This document shows, piece after piece, positions 7,145 to 14,639 of a stretch of 43,201 nucleotides of DNA (its first letter is position 1; each line of letters opens with the position of its first letter). The stretch lies in contig HF991477.1 in NCBI GenBank assembly GCA_000433095.1, positions 93,654 through 136,854 of the forward strand. Direction: 5' to 3'. The notes beneath the pieces are model-generated. The model ran no database searches. It was not told the DNA's origin and was given only the letters and a program-made list of their open reading frames with translations. Origin of the DNA: Clostridium sp. CAG:967. Lineage in GTDB: Bacteria > Cyanobacteriota > Vampirovibrionia > Gastranaerophilales > Gastranaerophilaceae. The position numbers and the translations under genes are program-made.

Positions 7145-7993
7145 ATGAAAAAGATTATTGCAGTTTTAATATGTATTCAGCTAACTGTACTGCCTGCATT
7201 AGCAAATTATGATTTCAGCGACGAAGCACAGGCAGAATTTGACAGAAACAGATTTCAGCCCGTACAAACTCAACCTGTACAAAATGATTTTTCTAAAACG
7301 CAAAAACGTAAAATTTTAAAACAAAAAAATCAATCGGATGCAGAAACTGACAGAACAAATTATACACCTCCGTTGATTGAAGAAAACAATCCTGCCGATG
7401 CATATTTTAACCAACCACAGCCGCAATTGTCAGGCAGAGTTGTGACTGTACCTGCTGGAACTGCTTTTTACGTAACCTTTGATGCGGGAATAAGTTCAGG
7501 CAGTCTTGAAAAGAATGACAGGCTAACTGTAAGACTTACAGATGATTTAAAATACAACGGGATAATGATTGCACCTGCTGGAAGTTTGGTTTACGGAAGC
7601 GCAACTGATGCTAATGCTGCCGGTTTAGCATACGGAAGCGGAGCTATTGAACTGAATTTCAATCAAATCTTAACACCTGACGGAAATGTCATAAATATTT
7701 CTACAGAAAAAATTTATATGAAAGCAAAAAGCGAACGTGCTCAAAAAATGACACGTGATATTGTAATCGGAGCACTGGGCAGTATGCTTGTAGGTGCTGC
7801 GTTTACGGCTCTCGGCGGCGGAGACAACTGGGGTGAAAATATGCTGATTTACGGCGGACTGGGAGCTTTAGGAGGAGGTCTTAGAGGAACAATGCAGCGT
7901 GGACAAGATATACAGATTTATGACGGAACAAGTGTTGAGGTCAGACTTACAGCACCATTAAACGCTGCTCAATATAATTACGGATTGCTCTAA
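7145..7993 (+). CDS. Exported protein with VirB10/TrbI-like domain
   Basis: This 282-residue protein begins with a signal peptide (MKKIIAVLICIQLTVLPALA). A Gln/Pro-rich low-complexity linker to about residue 98 follows. The next domain starts RVVTVPAGTAFYVTFDAGIS, and later has IAPAGSLVYGSA and LNFNQILTPDGNVINI. That order (VPAGT..., P-x-GS, ...PDG) resembles the C-terminal fold of VirB10/TrbI, the trans-envelope ring protein of type IV secretion. A Gly-rich hydrophobic hairpin (about 225-265) follows. No other T4SS gene is present, so the domain is probably used in another envelope context. ATG 7145 is chosen for the signal peptide and promoter position. It lies just upstream of the vWA/FHA operon and may be functionally tied to it. 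Confidence 0.75.
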   Translation: MKKIIAVLICIQLTVLPALANYDFSDEAQAEFDRNRFQPVQTQPVQNDFSKTQKRKILKQKNQSDAETDRTNYTPPLIEENNPADAYFNQPQPQLSGRVVTVPAGTAFYVTFDAGISSGSLEKNDRLTVRLTDDLKYNGIMIAPAGSLVYGSATDANAAGLAYGSGAIELNFNQILTPDGNVINISTEKIYMKAKSERAQKMTRDIVIGALGSMLVGAAFTALGGGDNWGENMLIYGGLGALGGGLRGTMQRGQDIQIYDGTSVEVRLTAPLNAAQYNYGLL

Positions 7994-8013
7994 CAATCAA
8001 ATTATGCTATAGT
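7985..8013 (+). promoter_or_regulatory. Promoter of the vWA/FHA operon
   Basis: TTGCTC (7985-7990), spacer 17, TATAGT (8008-8013). The -35 overlaps the last codons of the upstream gene. The predicted start near 8020 leaves a 24-base leader containing GGTGAGAG before ATG 8044. Confidence 0.6.
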
Positions 8014-8043
8014 AATGTTAATAAGTTTGAAAACAGGTGAGAG

Positions 8044-8718
8044 ATGAAGTTAAATAAAAGATTAGTCACATTAGGGTTATTAATTTTAATACTATCGGTT
8101 GCTGGTAAATTTTTATGGATGGGGTTAAGACAAATAAAAGTTGATGATTTTCACCCCTCAGCAGTAATCTTTGTTATTGACTCATCTGCTTCTAACCAAA
8201 AACAACTGCCGGAACAGAAAAAAACTTTAAGACAGATTTGTAACCTGCTTGATCCGGAAGATCAAATAAAGATTTTGAGAGTTTCTGAAGATGCATACCT
8301 TATATATGAAGGCACTCCTATGAACGGAAGCGTTATTACAAAATCAATGGATGCATTTACCAAATACGATGCAAAAGATTACGGCACAGCATACGGCGTT
8401 GGACTTAAAAAAGCATTTTCACATGTTCTTACAATGCAAAAAGCCGGATACAGACCTGCCGTTGTTGTTATGGGTGACTTAGAAAATGAAGGCGCAATTG
8501 AAAAACAGATAAACTGGAATACTTTACCGCAAAATGTTCAAAACGTTAAACAGTATGCACCTGAATTGTCTATGATGTTTTTGGATGCACACCCTGCAAA
8601 GCTTGATCTGGTAAAAGAAAAACTAACTCCTGTACTTGGTGAAGAACATCTTATTGTTTCACCAAAACAGAATATAGATAAATCTATAAGAAAATTCCTT
8701 CACTCACTTGGAAGATAA
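8044..8718 (+). CDS. Membrane-anchored von Willebrand factor A-like protein
   Basis: This 224-residue protein has an N-terminal transmembrane helix (about residues 7-27) and a vWA-like domain facing outside the cytoplasm. AVIFVIDSSASN at about 39-50 gives the DxSxS metal-ion (MIDAS) motif. YGTAYGVGLKKAF near 118 supplies the expected Thr/Gly region, and VVVMGDLENEG near 141 the following Asp. vWA domains bind protein partners through a divalent metal. The SD GGTGAGAG immediately precedes the ATG. It is the first gene of a tight operon with an FHA-like protein and TonB-C-like proteins; the next gene begins 19 bases later. Assembly or sensing at the envelope is an inference. Confidence 0.8.
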   Translation: MKLNKRLVTLGLLILILSVAGKFLWMGLRQIKVDDFHPSAVIFVIDSSASNQKQLPEQKKTLRQICNLLDPEDQIKILRVSEDAYLIYEGTPMNGSVITKSMDAFTKYDAKDYGTAYGVGLKKAFSHVLTMQKAGYRPAVVVMGDLENEGAIEKQINWNTLPQNVQNVKQYAPELSMMFLDAHPAKLDLVKEKLTPVLGEEHLIVSPKQNIDKSIRKFLHSLGR

Positions 8719-8737
8719 TTAACGAGGTAATAATTTA

Positions 8738-10366
8738 ATGGCAATAGTAGTTTCATCATCAAAACAAGAAAAAGTTTTTAGCGGAAAAGATGTAATAAAT
8801 GTAGGCACAAATCCTAATTGTGATTTTATACTTGAATTGGGCTTTGATATACTGCTTACACTTCAATATAATAATGCTGATAACAAATGTGTTATTATGA
8901 ACACTTTCCAAAGCGACAAAGTTTTGTTCAAAGGACAGCCCGTAAAAAGGGTTGAAGTCGGAAATGTATGTAAATTAATGTTTGCAGGAACAGATGAATT
9001 CGTAAGTATAAAAATTCTCGCTGAAACTCCCGTAAAAGCCGCTGTTGAAACTAAAAAGACAGTAACTTCAATAAGTCAGGAAGATTTCACGGAAGATGAT
9101 ATTAAAGGTCTTTACGGCAAAGATGTTAACGCTGTTACCAAAGTTAAAATTGAAAAACAAAAAGAAGATTTGGAAAATGTTCGTGTGGCAATCATCAAAC
9201 AGGTTGCATTCCACATTAACGACTTAAAACAAAAACTTTCCACAAACTCAAAAACAAGTATATTTTTGCATATTGCAATGTTCATAAGCTCAATTATCTG
9301 CGCATTCGGAGTGTCAAATTACCTTATGGGCTTGACAATTCAAGAGTCTGCAAATTATCTTCATCTGCCCACAAACATTAAAGTATGGGCTGCATATTCG
9401 GTATTAACTTACGGTATATGCCTGCTTTTAAAACAAGGGGTATATTTATATTTGCAGAGCAATATCCAAAAAGAAATGTCCAAGTCTGCAAAACTAGGTC
9501 AGACATTTATGCTTATATTTTCGTTAATCTTTGTCCTCGGAATTTATGTTGTAAACCTTGTTTATTATATGAATTTGAATGACTTTATGACATTTGCAAT
9601 TTTCATTTCATTCTTCTTCTCCGGCATAATGGCAGTTTTGGCAATAAGCTGCGGTTATTTCAAATGCAACGGAACAGAGTGGACTATTATGCTTGATAAA
9701 TATGAATACAGAGAAGATTTTGAAAGCGTAATAAAATCTTACAGACAATGGATTGAAAGATATATTAACAGTTTAAGCAATTCTAAAATTCAGTATATTA
9801 AAGATAAAATGTTTAACCTGCAATTGAAATCCGTAGGAGAAACTGTTGTAGGTATTTTAACAGCACCGTTTCTTGCTTATGGTGTTTCTAACACTCTTGC
9901 AATGTGTTTCCCGGAAGCAGCAGGATGGGTAAGAATTTCAGGTTTGAGAATAAGCCCTGTGTTCTTAACTCTTGCAACATTTTTGATTATCTTTGCATTT
10001 TTCTCATTTGTAAATGCATTCTTATGCACCAAAAAAGTTCAGGGGTCACAAGTTATAAAACAAGACGGTTTCAGTGACTGGCAGCATCATGGCGTAACTA
10101 TATACGGACTTGAAGGAGTTAGAAGATTAGAGTCCGAAAAACGCCGTTCGCTTGCTATTGCCTGCGCAATTATCTTTATTGAATTTGCAATGAACATTTC
10201 TTTCTTTATGACTGAAATCGGCGGCGACTTACAGGGTATATTTTTAAGTTTAGTTGCGGCATTAGTTCCTACAGCATTATTGATTGCTGAAACTATGATG
10301 CTGAGCCAGACTAAATTTGATATTTATGCCTGCGACGAATTACTTTCTAAAGTAGATAAAGACTAG
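8738..10366 (+). CDS. Polytopic membrane protein with degenerate FHA domain
   Basis: This 542-residue protein has an N-terminal beta-rich region (residues 1-95) resembling an FHA domain. INVGTNPNCDFILELG corresponds to the IGR-x-P-x-C-D strand, and VLFKGQPVKRVEVGNVCKL to the later 'NG..v..l..Gd' part. The Arg of GR is Thr here and the S-R-x-H motif is absent, so classical phosphothreonine binding is doubtful. A charged helical linker (about 110-165) follows, then about eight transmembrane helices in two groups of four (about 172-308 and 367-520). Between the groups lies a soluble segment (YEYREDFESVIKSYRQWIER). ACGAGGT precedes the ATG. The next gene begins 2 bases after its stop. I know of no characterised homologue. 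Confidence 0.78.
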   Translation: MAIVVSSSKQEKVFSGKDVINVGTNPNCDFILELGFDILLTLQYNNADNKCVIMNTFQSDKVLFKGQPVKRVEVGNVCKLMFAGTDEFVSIKILAETPVKAAVETKKTVTSISQEDFTEDDIKGLYGKDVNAVTKVKIEKQKEDLENVRVAIIKQVAFHINDLKQKLSTNSKTSIFLHIAMFISSIICAFGVSNYLMGLTIQESANYLHLPTNIKVWAAYSVLTYGICLLLKQGVYLYLQSNIQKEMSKSAKLGQTFMLIFSLIFVLGIYVVNLVYYMNLNDFMTFAIFISFFFSGIMAVLAISCGYFKCNGTEWTIMLDKYEYREDFESVIKSYRQWIERYINSLSNSKIQYIKDKMFNLQLKSVGETVVGILTAPFLAYGVSNTLAMCFPEAAGWVRISGLRISPVFLTLATFLIIFAFFSFVNAFLCTKKVQGSQVIKQDGFSDWQHHGVTIYGLEGVRRLESEKRRSLAIACAIIFIEFAMNISFFMTEIGGDLQGIFLSLVAALVPTALLIAETMMLSQTKFDIYACDELLSKVDKD

Positions 10367-10367
10367 T

Positions 10368-11222
10368 ATGGATTTCTTAAAAGTTACAGTTATAGTTTTA
10401 TTTGTATTATTGACTATCATAACCGTGCATATACATCCTGATATGCATCAGCCTATGATACTTGAGGATGCTGATTTTAAAGTTACAAGAATCAGTGACA
10501 ATCTTTCAACAAAAAACATCCCTGTTACAAAGACACCAGAACGAAAAAAAGAAGCACCGGAAAACACCAAAACCGTAACTTCAAATACTCAAAGAGAAAT
10601 AAAAATTCAAGATACAGCACCTGTTGAAAATAAGACGAAATATATTCAACATGAGGAACAAAAGCCTGCAAGAAACACGAAGAAGTATACACAGGAAGAA
10701 AAAGACACAGCATCACAGCTCGAACTTTTACAGCGTATAATTGAGCAGGCAGAAAAAGAAACAGCTTCTCCTCAGGAAGCTCCTTATACTCCGCCAAAAC
10801 CGAAACCTGTTCAAAAACAAGAAGTTAAGCAAAACAACAGCAGCTCTAAAAATCCGTATATGACTGAACAGGAAGAAATTATTGCCTGGAATAAATGGCG
10901 CAGCGCTGTCCAAAACAGAATTATGGATGATTCAAAGATAGATTACGCACCTCTCGGAACTGTATTTATGTTTTCATTTGTTGCAGATAAATTCGGAAAT
11001 GTTTCTAACATAAAGGTTGTCTGTTCAAACCCTGCTTTTATGGATGTAGCAAGAAATAATGTTAAGCCTGCTATTGCAAACCTTCAAAAACAGCCTGTTT
11101 TAAAATTTCCACGTGGAACCCAGAGAACTTCAACGGTCGTAACCGGTATTTTTATAATAGGCACAGAAGAAAGATATTCAACACCAAATGATTTTTCAGA
11201 TTTTGAAAGGGTCAGATACTAA
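10368..11222 (+). CDS. TonB-like periplasmic linker protein
   Basis: This 284-residue protein has the TonB architecture. There is one N-terminal transmembrane helix (about 4-23), then a long Lys/Glu/Pro/Thr-rich extended segment (about 45-160). A C-terminal domain (about 170-265) begins EIIAWNKWRSAVQNRI and contains FMFSFVADKFGNVSNIKVV and ARNNVKPAIANLQ. That order (helix, strand, D-x-x-G-x-V, helix) is the TonB/TolA C-terminal pattern. TonB-type proteins span the periplasm and link inner-membrane motors to outer-membrane partners. Here no ExbB/ExbD is adjacent; the neighbours are vWA, FHA and tiny membrane proteins. It begins 2 bases after the FHA gene and overlaps the next gene as TAATG. 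Confidence 0.72.
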   Translation: MDFLKVTVIVLFVLLTIITVHIHPDMHQPMILEDADFKVTRISDNLSTKNIPVTKTPERKKEAPENTKTVTSNTQREIKIQDTAPVENKTKYIQHEEQKPARNTKKYTQEEKDTASQLELLQRIIEQAEKETASPQEAPYTPPKPKPVQKQEVKQNNSSSKNPYMTEQEEIIAWNKWRSAVQNRIMDDSKIDYAPLGTVFMFSFVADKFGNVSNIKVVCSNPAFMDVARNNVKPAIANLQKQPVLKFPRGTQRTSTVVTGIFIIGTEERYSTPNDFSDFERVRY

Positions 11223-11365
11223 TGGATGCAAAAAAAATTACAATTATTTGTACAGTAATGCTCATTTTAATCGCAATTTCAACAGCTGTGATTATCAATA
11301 TGAAACCGCAAATGCATAAAACGTTTCAGCTTGAAAACTTAATCTTCAAAAGAGGTAACAAATGA
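11222..11365 (+). CDS. 47-residue single-pass membrane protein
   Basis: This small gene starts at an ATG that overlaps the preceding stop (TAATG) and ends in an ATGA overlap with the next gene, which strongly suggests translational coupling and real coding. The protein is MDAKKITIICTVMLILIAIS..., with one transmembrane helix at about 6-25 and a basic tail ending NLIFKRGNK. Its helix-plus-'KPQMH' tail loosely resembles the N-terminus of the preceding TonB-like protein (HPDMHQPMILED). The function is unknown. A structural subunit of the operon's membrane complex is a guess. Confidence 0.7.
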   Translation: MDAKKITIICTVMLILIAISTAVIINMKPQMHKTFQLENLIFKRGNK

Positions 11366-11544
11366 TTTTAAAAATAATATGCCTCTTACTGTTAATAATT
11401 TTAGAACTTCCTCTTGTTATAAGATTTATAAGATACAACAGGGAAATAGAAATAACAAGACAGGTTGCCGTTACCATATTAATGATTATTACAGCCTCAA
11501 TTGTCTGGGGTATTTATAAACTTGCATTATTTGTGATAAGATAA
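11362..11544 (+). CDS. 60-residue two-helix membrane protein
   Basis: The ATG overlaps the previous stop codon (ATGA), and GAGGTAACAA gives a possible ribosome binding site. The protein has two hydrophobic helices (about 2-22 and 35-58) joined by a charged turn, RFIRYNREIEITRQ, so it is probably a helical hairpin in the inner membrane. No family is recognised. Its conserved position between two TonB-C-like genes suggests it belongs to the same complex. The next gene starts 7 bases downstream. Confidence 0.7.
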   Translation: MILKIICLLLLIILELPLVIRFIRYNREIEITRQVAVTILMIITASIVWGIYKLALFVIR

Positions 11545-11551
11545 AATTGTT

Positions 11552-12418
11552 ATGTACATATGTAGAGAATGTAAAGCTGAATATAAACAAAAAGTTGATT
11601 ACTGTGATTGCGGTAACAACACTTTTGACTTTGTAGAAGATGCGCCTGTACAGGCTTTTAAAAATACAGAAAAGTATACAGCAAATATAAAAGCGCCAAA
11701 AGATATTATATCATCTGCGTTTTTTGTTATTTGTCTGATATTATCAATAATTGTTTGGCTTATTCCCGTAAAAAGTACACCTCACAAAACTACAGATACT
11801 CAAAAGCACGAACAACAGGTTCAAAAAGCAAATATTCCTGCAAATATTGATAAAATATGGGATGATACACCACTTTACACCCCTAAAAAAGAGCAGCAGC
11901 CGGCAGTTATAAATGAAGAACGTCAGGTTCCGATTCCATTAACGTCAACGCCTGTTGACTATGCCAGGCGTATAACAGAACCTGCTCCGAAAATTATTAA
12001 ACAACCGTTGCCTGTTCAACAAAAACCAAAAACTATTGTTGAAACACCCAACATTGTGCAGCAGTCAAAACCTGCGCCTCCTGTTACGTTTGAACAGCCA
12101 AAACCGGTATACAATCCAAACAGTCCGGTTATGCAAAAATACAAAGGAAGTCTTCGCAGTGCTTTATTTTCAAAATTTGCAGCAGGAAGCGTTCAGGGTG
12201 CAGGAACATGTGAAATTCAATTTTCTGTTGATGAAACAGGAAAACTTACTAACAGAAAATTTTTAAAAGAATCAGGTAACAAATCACTTGATGATGCTGT
12301 ATATTATATGTTAATGAGTGTTCCCAAATTCACTCCTCCGCCTGATGAATACAACGGAGAACCTATTAGAATGAAATTTATAATGAATTACGGAAACTAT
12401 GAAATTTCTATAAACTAA
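11552..12418 (+). CDS. Zinc-ribbon, transmembrane, TonB C-terminal domain protein
   Basis: This 288-residue protein combines three parts. Cysteines 4, 7, 18 and 20 (C-x2-C ... C-x-C) form a short cytoplasmic zinc-ribbon-like motif. A transmembrane helix follows at about 52-72, then a Pro/Gln-rich linker. A C-terminal TonB-C domain (about 198-280) contains GTCEIQFSVDETGKLTN, ESGNKSLDDAVYYMLMSV and FTPPPDEYNGEP, which is the usual 'V-x-F-x-V-D-x-x-G ... s-g-x-x-x-L-D-x-A ... f-x-P-P-P' pattern. No clear SD precedes ATG 11552; coupling to the upstream gene is likely. The last 11 bases overlap the convergent gene. A zinc ribbon on a TonB-type protein is unusual. Last gene of the operon. Confidence 0.75.
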   Translation: MYICRECKAEYKQKVDYCDCGNNTFDFVEDAPVQAFKNTEKYTANIKAPKDIISSAFFVICLILSIIVWLIPVKSTPHKTTDTQKHEQQVQKANIPANIDKIWDDTPLYTPKKEQQPAVINEERQVPIPLTSTPVDYARRITEPAPKIIKQPLPVQQKPKTIVETPNIVQQSKPAPPVTFEQPKPVYNPNSPVMQKYKGSLRSALFSKFAAGSVQGAGTCEIQFSVDETGKLTNRKFLKESGNKSLDDAVYYMLMSVPKFTPPPDEYNGEPIRMKFIMNYGNYEISIN

Positions 12419-13148
12419 AATTAAAGTTTAGAATAATCACAAGTTCTTCATTAAAAAAGTTATCCGGGAAAGGTTTGAAAGGTGCAGCAGCCTTGATTGC
12501 TTCACCTGCATTATCATCCAGTTCTTTTATTTTAGAAGATTTTAATATTCTGCATTTTTTTACATGCCCGTCCCTGCCTAATGTCAGAGCAACCTGAACG
12601 AGCAAATCAGTTTTGCCTTTTGCAAGGATATCAATTTTTTTGCGTGAAGGAACTTTCCAGCTTTTAATAACTTTCTGTCTGACTTCTGCTACATAAGGCG
12701 CATAGTCAACGTATTTACCCTCGGGTGAAAATACAAAAGATTCGGTATCGGAAACAAATATCTGAACAGCATGCAATTTACCTGATGGGTAATCATAAAT
12801 TATTCTGCACTTTTGAAGCTCGGGACGTCTGAACGATACAAATTTTAACTCGTTAGAATCAGAGTTGTAAATAAGTTCGGCACCGCCGCTTTTCACATAA
12901 TAATAGCTTTTATTTTGCGTTCCGTCATCTTTTATTAAAGTAAAATCATGATAATATTTGGGATACTTCGAAGTTTTAACTTCGGGTTTTATTTTACTGA
13001 AAATTACAGCTAAAGTTTCGTTTACGGTTTTATAACTCGTACTCTGGTCTTGTGACAAAAACTCAGGCTCAATTTTTACATAGTTAGCTGCAAAAGATTG
13101 AGAAGCCATAATCATCATTATAGAAAACAATATAAATAATTTCTTCAT
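12408..13148 (-). CDS. Exported TonB C-terminal domain protein
   Basis: This 246-residue protein has a signal peptide (MKKLFILFSIMMIMASQSFA). A unique beta-rich region follows (about 21-150), with repeated 'YP.GK / SPEGKYV' elements. The C-terminal TonB-C domain (about 155-245) is YVAEVRQKVIKSWKVP, then VQVALTLGRDGHVKKCRI, LDDNAGEAIKAAAPFKPFP and a final strand. ATG 13148 is chosen because GAGGAG lies 6 bases upstream; seven extra residues from 13169 are unlikely. It faces the vWA/FHA operon and shares an 11-base 3' overlap with its last gene. Freed from a transmembrane anchor by signal cleavage, it cannot be a classical energy transducer; it may be an accessory of the same system. Confidence 0.78.
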   Translation of the reverse strand: MKKLFILFSIMMIMASQSFAANYVKIEPEFLSQDQSTSYKTVNETLAVIFSKIKPEVKTSKYPKYYHDFTLIKDDGTQNKSYYYVKSGGAELIYNSDSNELKFVSFRRPELQKCRIIYDYPSGKLHAVQIFVSDTESFVFSPEGKYVDYAPYVAEVRQKVIKSWKVPSRKKIDILAKGKTDLLVQVALTLGRDGHVKKCRILKSSKIKELDDNAGEAIKAAAPFKPFPDNFFNEELVIILNFNFSL

Positions 13149-13164
13149 AACATACTCCTCTGAC

Positions 13165-13194
13165 ATCATACCATAAACATACTATTATGACCAA
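13165..13194 (-). promoter_or_regulatory. Candidate promoter of the 13148 gene
   Basis: On the minus strand TTGGTC (13194-13189), spacer 18, TATGAT (13170-13165), about 16 bases before the ATG. Confidence 0.45.
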
Positions 13195-13352
13195 CTTTGA
13201 GCGCTGATGAAAAATTTTCGTTTAAGAAATGTAAATCTGTATGCCGAAATTATAAAGTTTTTCGATAAAAAATCCGTCAAAAATTTTGTATGTTTAATTG
13301 ACTTTCGTGAAAAAATCATTAAACAAAAAAGAAATTATGAAAGGATGTGGGT

Positions 13353-13856
13353 ATGTCGTCATCAATCAGTTCATTAAGCAGTGCACAGGCAGGTGCAGTA
13401 AGCACATATCAAAACAATACACTGAGTGCTGCTACAAAACAAAAGCTTGAAGCTCTGGGAATAGATCCGAGTTCCGTTACAAGTGAAGCTCAGGCTCAAG
13501 CACTTATCTCTCAAGCTGAAGCTACACAGCACCAACAAAATGCTAACAGCGAAAACAACGGAGGCGGAAATTCATCAGAACAAGAGCTTATGTCTGAAGC
13601 TAAATCCCTTGCAACGGCTGTTGGGGCAAGCGTATCAAGTGATGATACTCTGGATGATATTATAAACAATATTGATACTAAAATTCAAGCTATGCTGAAT
13701 TCCGGAGATGAAAACCAATTTAAACTTGCACAAGGTTATCAATCACAGCTTGCAAGTTTATCAGAAAGAGCTGATACCGTTACCAGCACACAAAACAATA
13801 TTTTTAATGCTATGAATATGGTTTCCGTAAGCAATAAGTATGCTTTAGGACTATAA
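13353..13856 (+). CDS. Orphan Ser/Ala/Gln-rich small protein
   Basis: This 167-residue protein has no signal peptide or membrane segment. Ser/Ala-rich N-terminus (MSSSISSLSSAQAGAVSTYQ), then KLEALGIDPSSVTSEAQAQA, a Gln/Asn/Gly-rich linker (about 62-75) and a helical C-terminal half with a coiled-coil feel (DIINNIDTKIQAMLNSGD). AAGGA is 7 bases before ATG 13353; a GTG at 13347 is less likely. It is monocistronic, ending in a strong terminator. The composition resembles secreted or surface-apparatus small proteins, but I recognise no family. In the 177 bases before the gene I see no convincing promoter. Confidence 0.7.
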   Translation: MSSSISSLSSAQAGAVSTYQNNTLSAATKQKLEALGIDPSSVTSEAQAQALISQAEATQHQQNANSENNGGGNSSEQELMSEAKSLATAVGASVSSDDTLDDIINNIDTKIQAMLNSGDENQFKLAQGYQSQLASLSERADTVTSTQNNIFNAMNMVSVSNKYALGL

Positions 13857-13870
13857 AAAAAAACTTTAAG

Positions 13871-13903
13871 CTGCCGCTGAAATTAACAGCGGCAGGTTTT
13901 TTG
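13871..13903 (+). terminator. Rho-independent terminator after the 13353 gene
   Basis: CTGCCGCTG pairs with CAGCGGCAG around a 7-base loop, followed by GTTTTTTG. It abuts the promoter duplication. Confidence 0.9.
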
Positions 13904-13937
13904 TTGCAATTAAAAAAGTTTATAGTAATATACAACT

Positions 13938-13964
13938 ATGAGTTGCAATCAAAAAAGTTTATAG
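13938..13964 (+). other. Possible 8-codon peptide from the upstream promoter copy
   Basis: The ATG in repeat copy 1 opens the frame MSCNQKSL followed by TAG. It exists only because of the duplication and ends inside copy 2 just before its -10. It would be translated only if transcripts start from copy 1. Confidence 0.25.
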
Positions 13965-13970
13965 TAATAT
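13943..13970 (+). promoter_or_regulatory. Proximal promoter of the acetyltransferase gene
   Basis: TTGCAA (13943-13948), spacer 16, TAATAT (13965-13970), then 6 bases to ATG 13977 with no SD. An identical upstream copy is at 13904-13931. Confidence 0.5.
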
Positions 13971-13976
13971 ACAACT

Positions 13977-14534
13977 ATGAACGAAAAAGAAAAAATGATT
14001 AACGGTCTGCCGTATGATGCATCTGATTCAGAGCTTTATTCAGAACGCATCAGATGTAAAACTATGTGTTTTAAATATAACCAAACACTACCTGAACAAA
14101 TGGGGCAAAGGCAAGATATTATAAAAAAAATTATAGGCAAAACAAAAGGTATATTTCATATAGAACCGAACTTTTATTGTGACTACGGTTATAATATTGA
14201 ATTAGGCGAAAACTTTTATTCTAATCATAATCTGGTGATTCTTGACTGTGCTAAAGTTACCTTTGGCGATAATGTCTTTATCGGTCCTAATTCAGGTTTC
14301 TACACCGCAGAACATCCTTTGAATGCACAAGAAAGAATTACGGGAGCCGAATGGGCTTATCCCATAAACGTCGGCAATAATGTGTGGTTTGGCGGTAACG
14401 TTACTGTTCTTGCGGGTGTAACTATAGGCGACAATACGGTTATCGGAGCAGGAAGTGTTGTAACAAAAGATATACCGTCTAATGTTATTGCAGTTGGAAA
14501 CCCTTGTAAAATTATCAGAAAAATCGAAAATTAA
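13977..14534 (+). CDS. Sugar O-acetyltransferase of the Maa/LacA/NodL family
   Basis: This 185-residue left-handed beta-helix (hexapeptide repeat) acetyltransferase uses acetyl-CoA to acetylate a sugar or sugar-like hydroxyl. The N-terminal 'Maa' helical region (EKMINGLPYDASDSELYSER) is present. The beta-helix has NFYCDYGYNIELGENFYSNH, the catalytic His in FYTAEHPLNAQER (about residue 110), then GNNVWFGGNVTVLAGVTIGD and GAGSVVTKDIPSN. The C-terminal VGNPCKIIRKI is classical. Length is typical. The start is fixed by homology and lies 6 bases after a -10 box, without an SD. The natural substrate cannot be told from sequence. Confidence 0.9.
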   Translation: MNEKEKMINGLPYDASDSELYSERIRCKTMCFKYNQTLPEQMGQRQDIIKKIIGKTKGIFHIEPNFYCDYGYNIELGENFYSNHNLVILDCAKVTFGDNVFIGPNSGFYTAEHPLNAQERITGAEWAYPINVGNNVWFGGNVTVLAGVTIGDNTVIGAGSVVTKDIPSNVIAVGNPCKIIRKIEN

Positions 14535-14639
14535 ATTTATATTTATATATAAATTTCACATATACATGAGCATAGCTTATTGAGTAATGTATTTTGTCTT
14601 CAATCCAAACAGAATAAAACTGTAACGAGTGAGGATAAA

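Larger units (their letters stand above)
13903..13980 (+). repeat. Tandem duplication of 39 bases covering promoter and start codon
   Basis: Copies 13903-13941 and 13942-13980 differ at a single base (T at 13911, C at 13950). Each contains TTGCAA, then TAATAT 16 bases on, then ATG after 6 more bases. The second ATG is the acetyltransferase start. Confidence 0.95.

Noticed and set aside
10368..12418. Conventional TonB-ExbB-ExbD energy transduction system
   Set aside because: The two small membrane proteins do not show ExbB or ExbD features such as the ExbD transmembrane Asp, and no TonB-dependent receptor is nearby.
12408..12418. The 11-base 3' overlap of convergent genes as antisense regulation
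   Set aside because: Such short tail-to-tail overlaps are common in compact genomes; nothing further supports regulation.
14532..14558. AT-only inverted repeat after the acetyltransferase gene
   Set aside because: It contains no G or C in the stem and no T-tract, so it is not convincing as a terminator.
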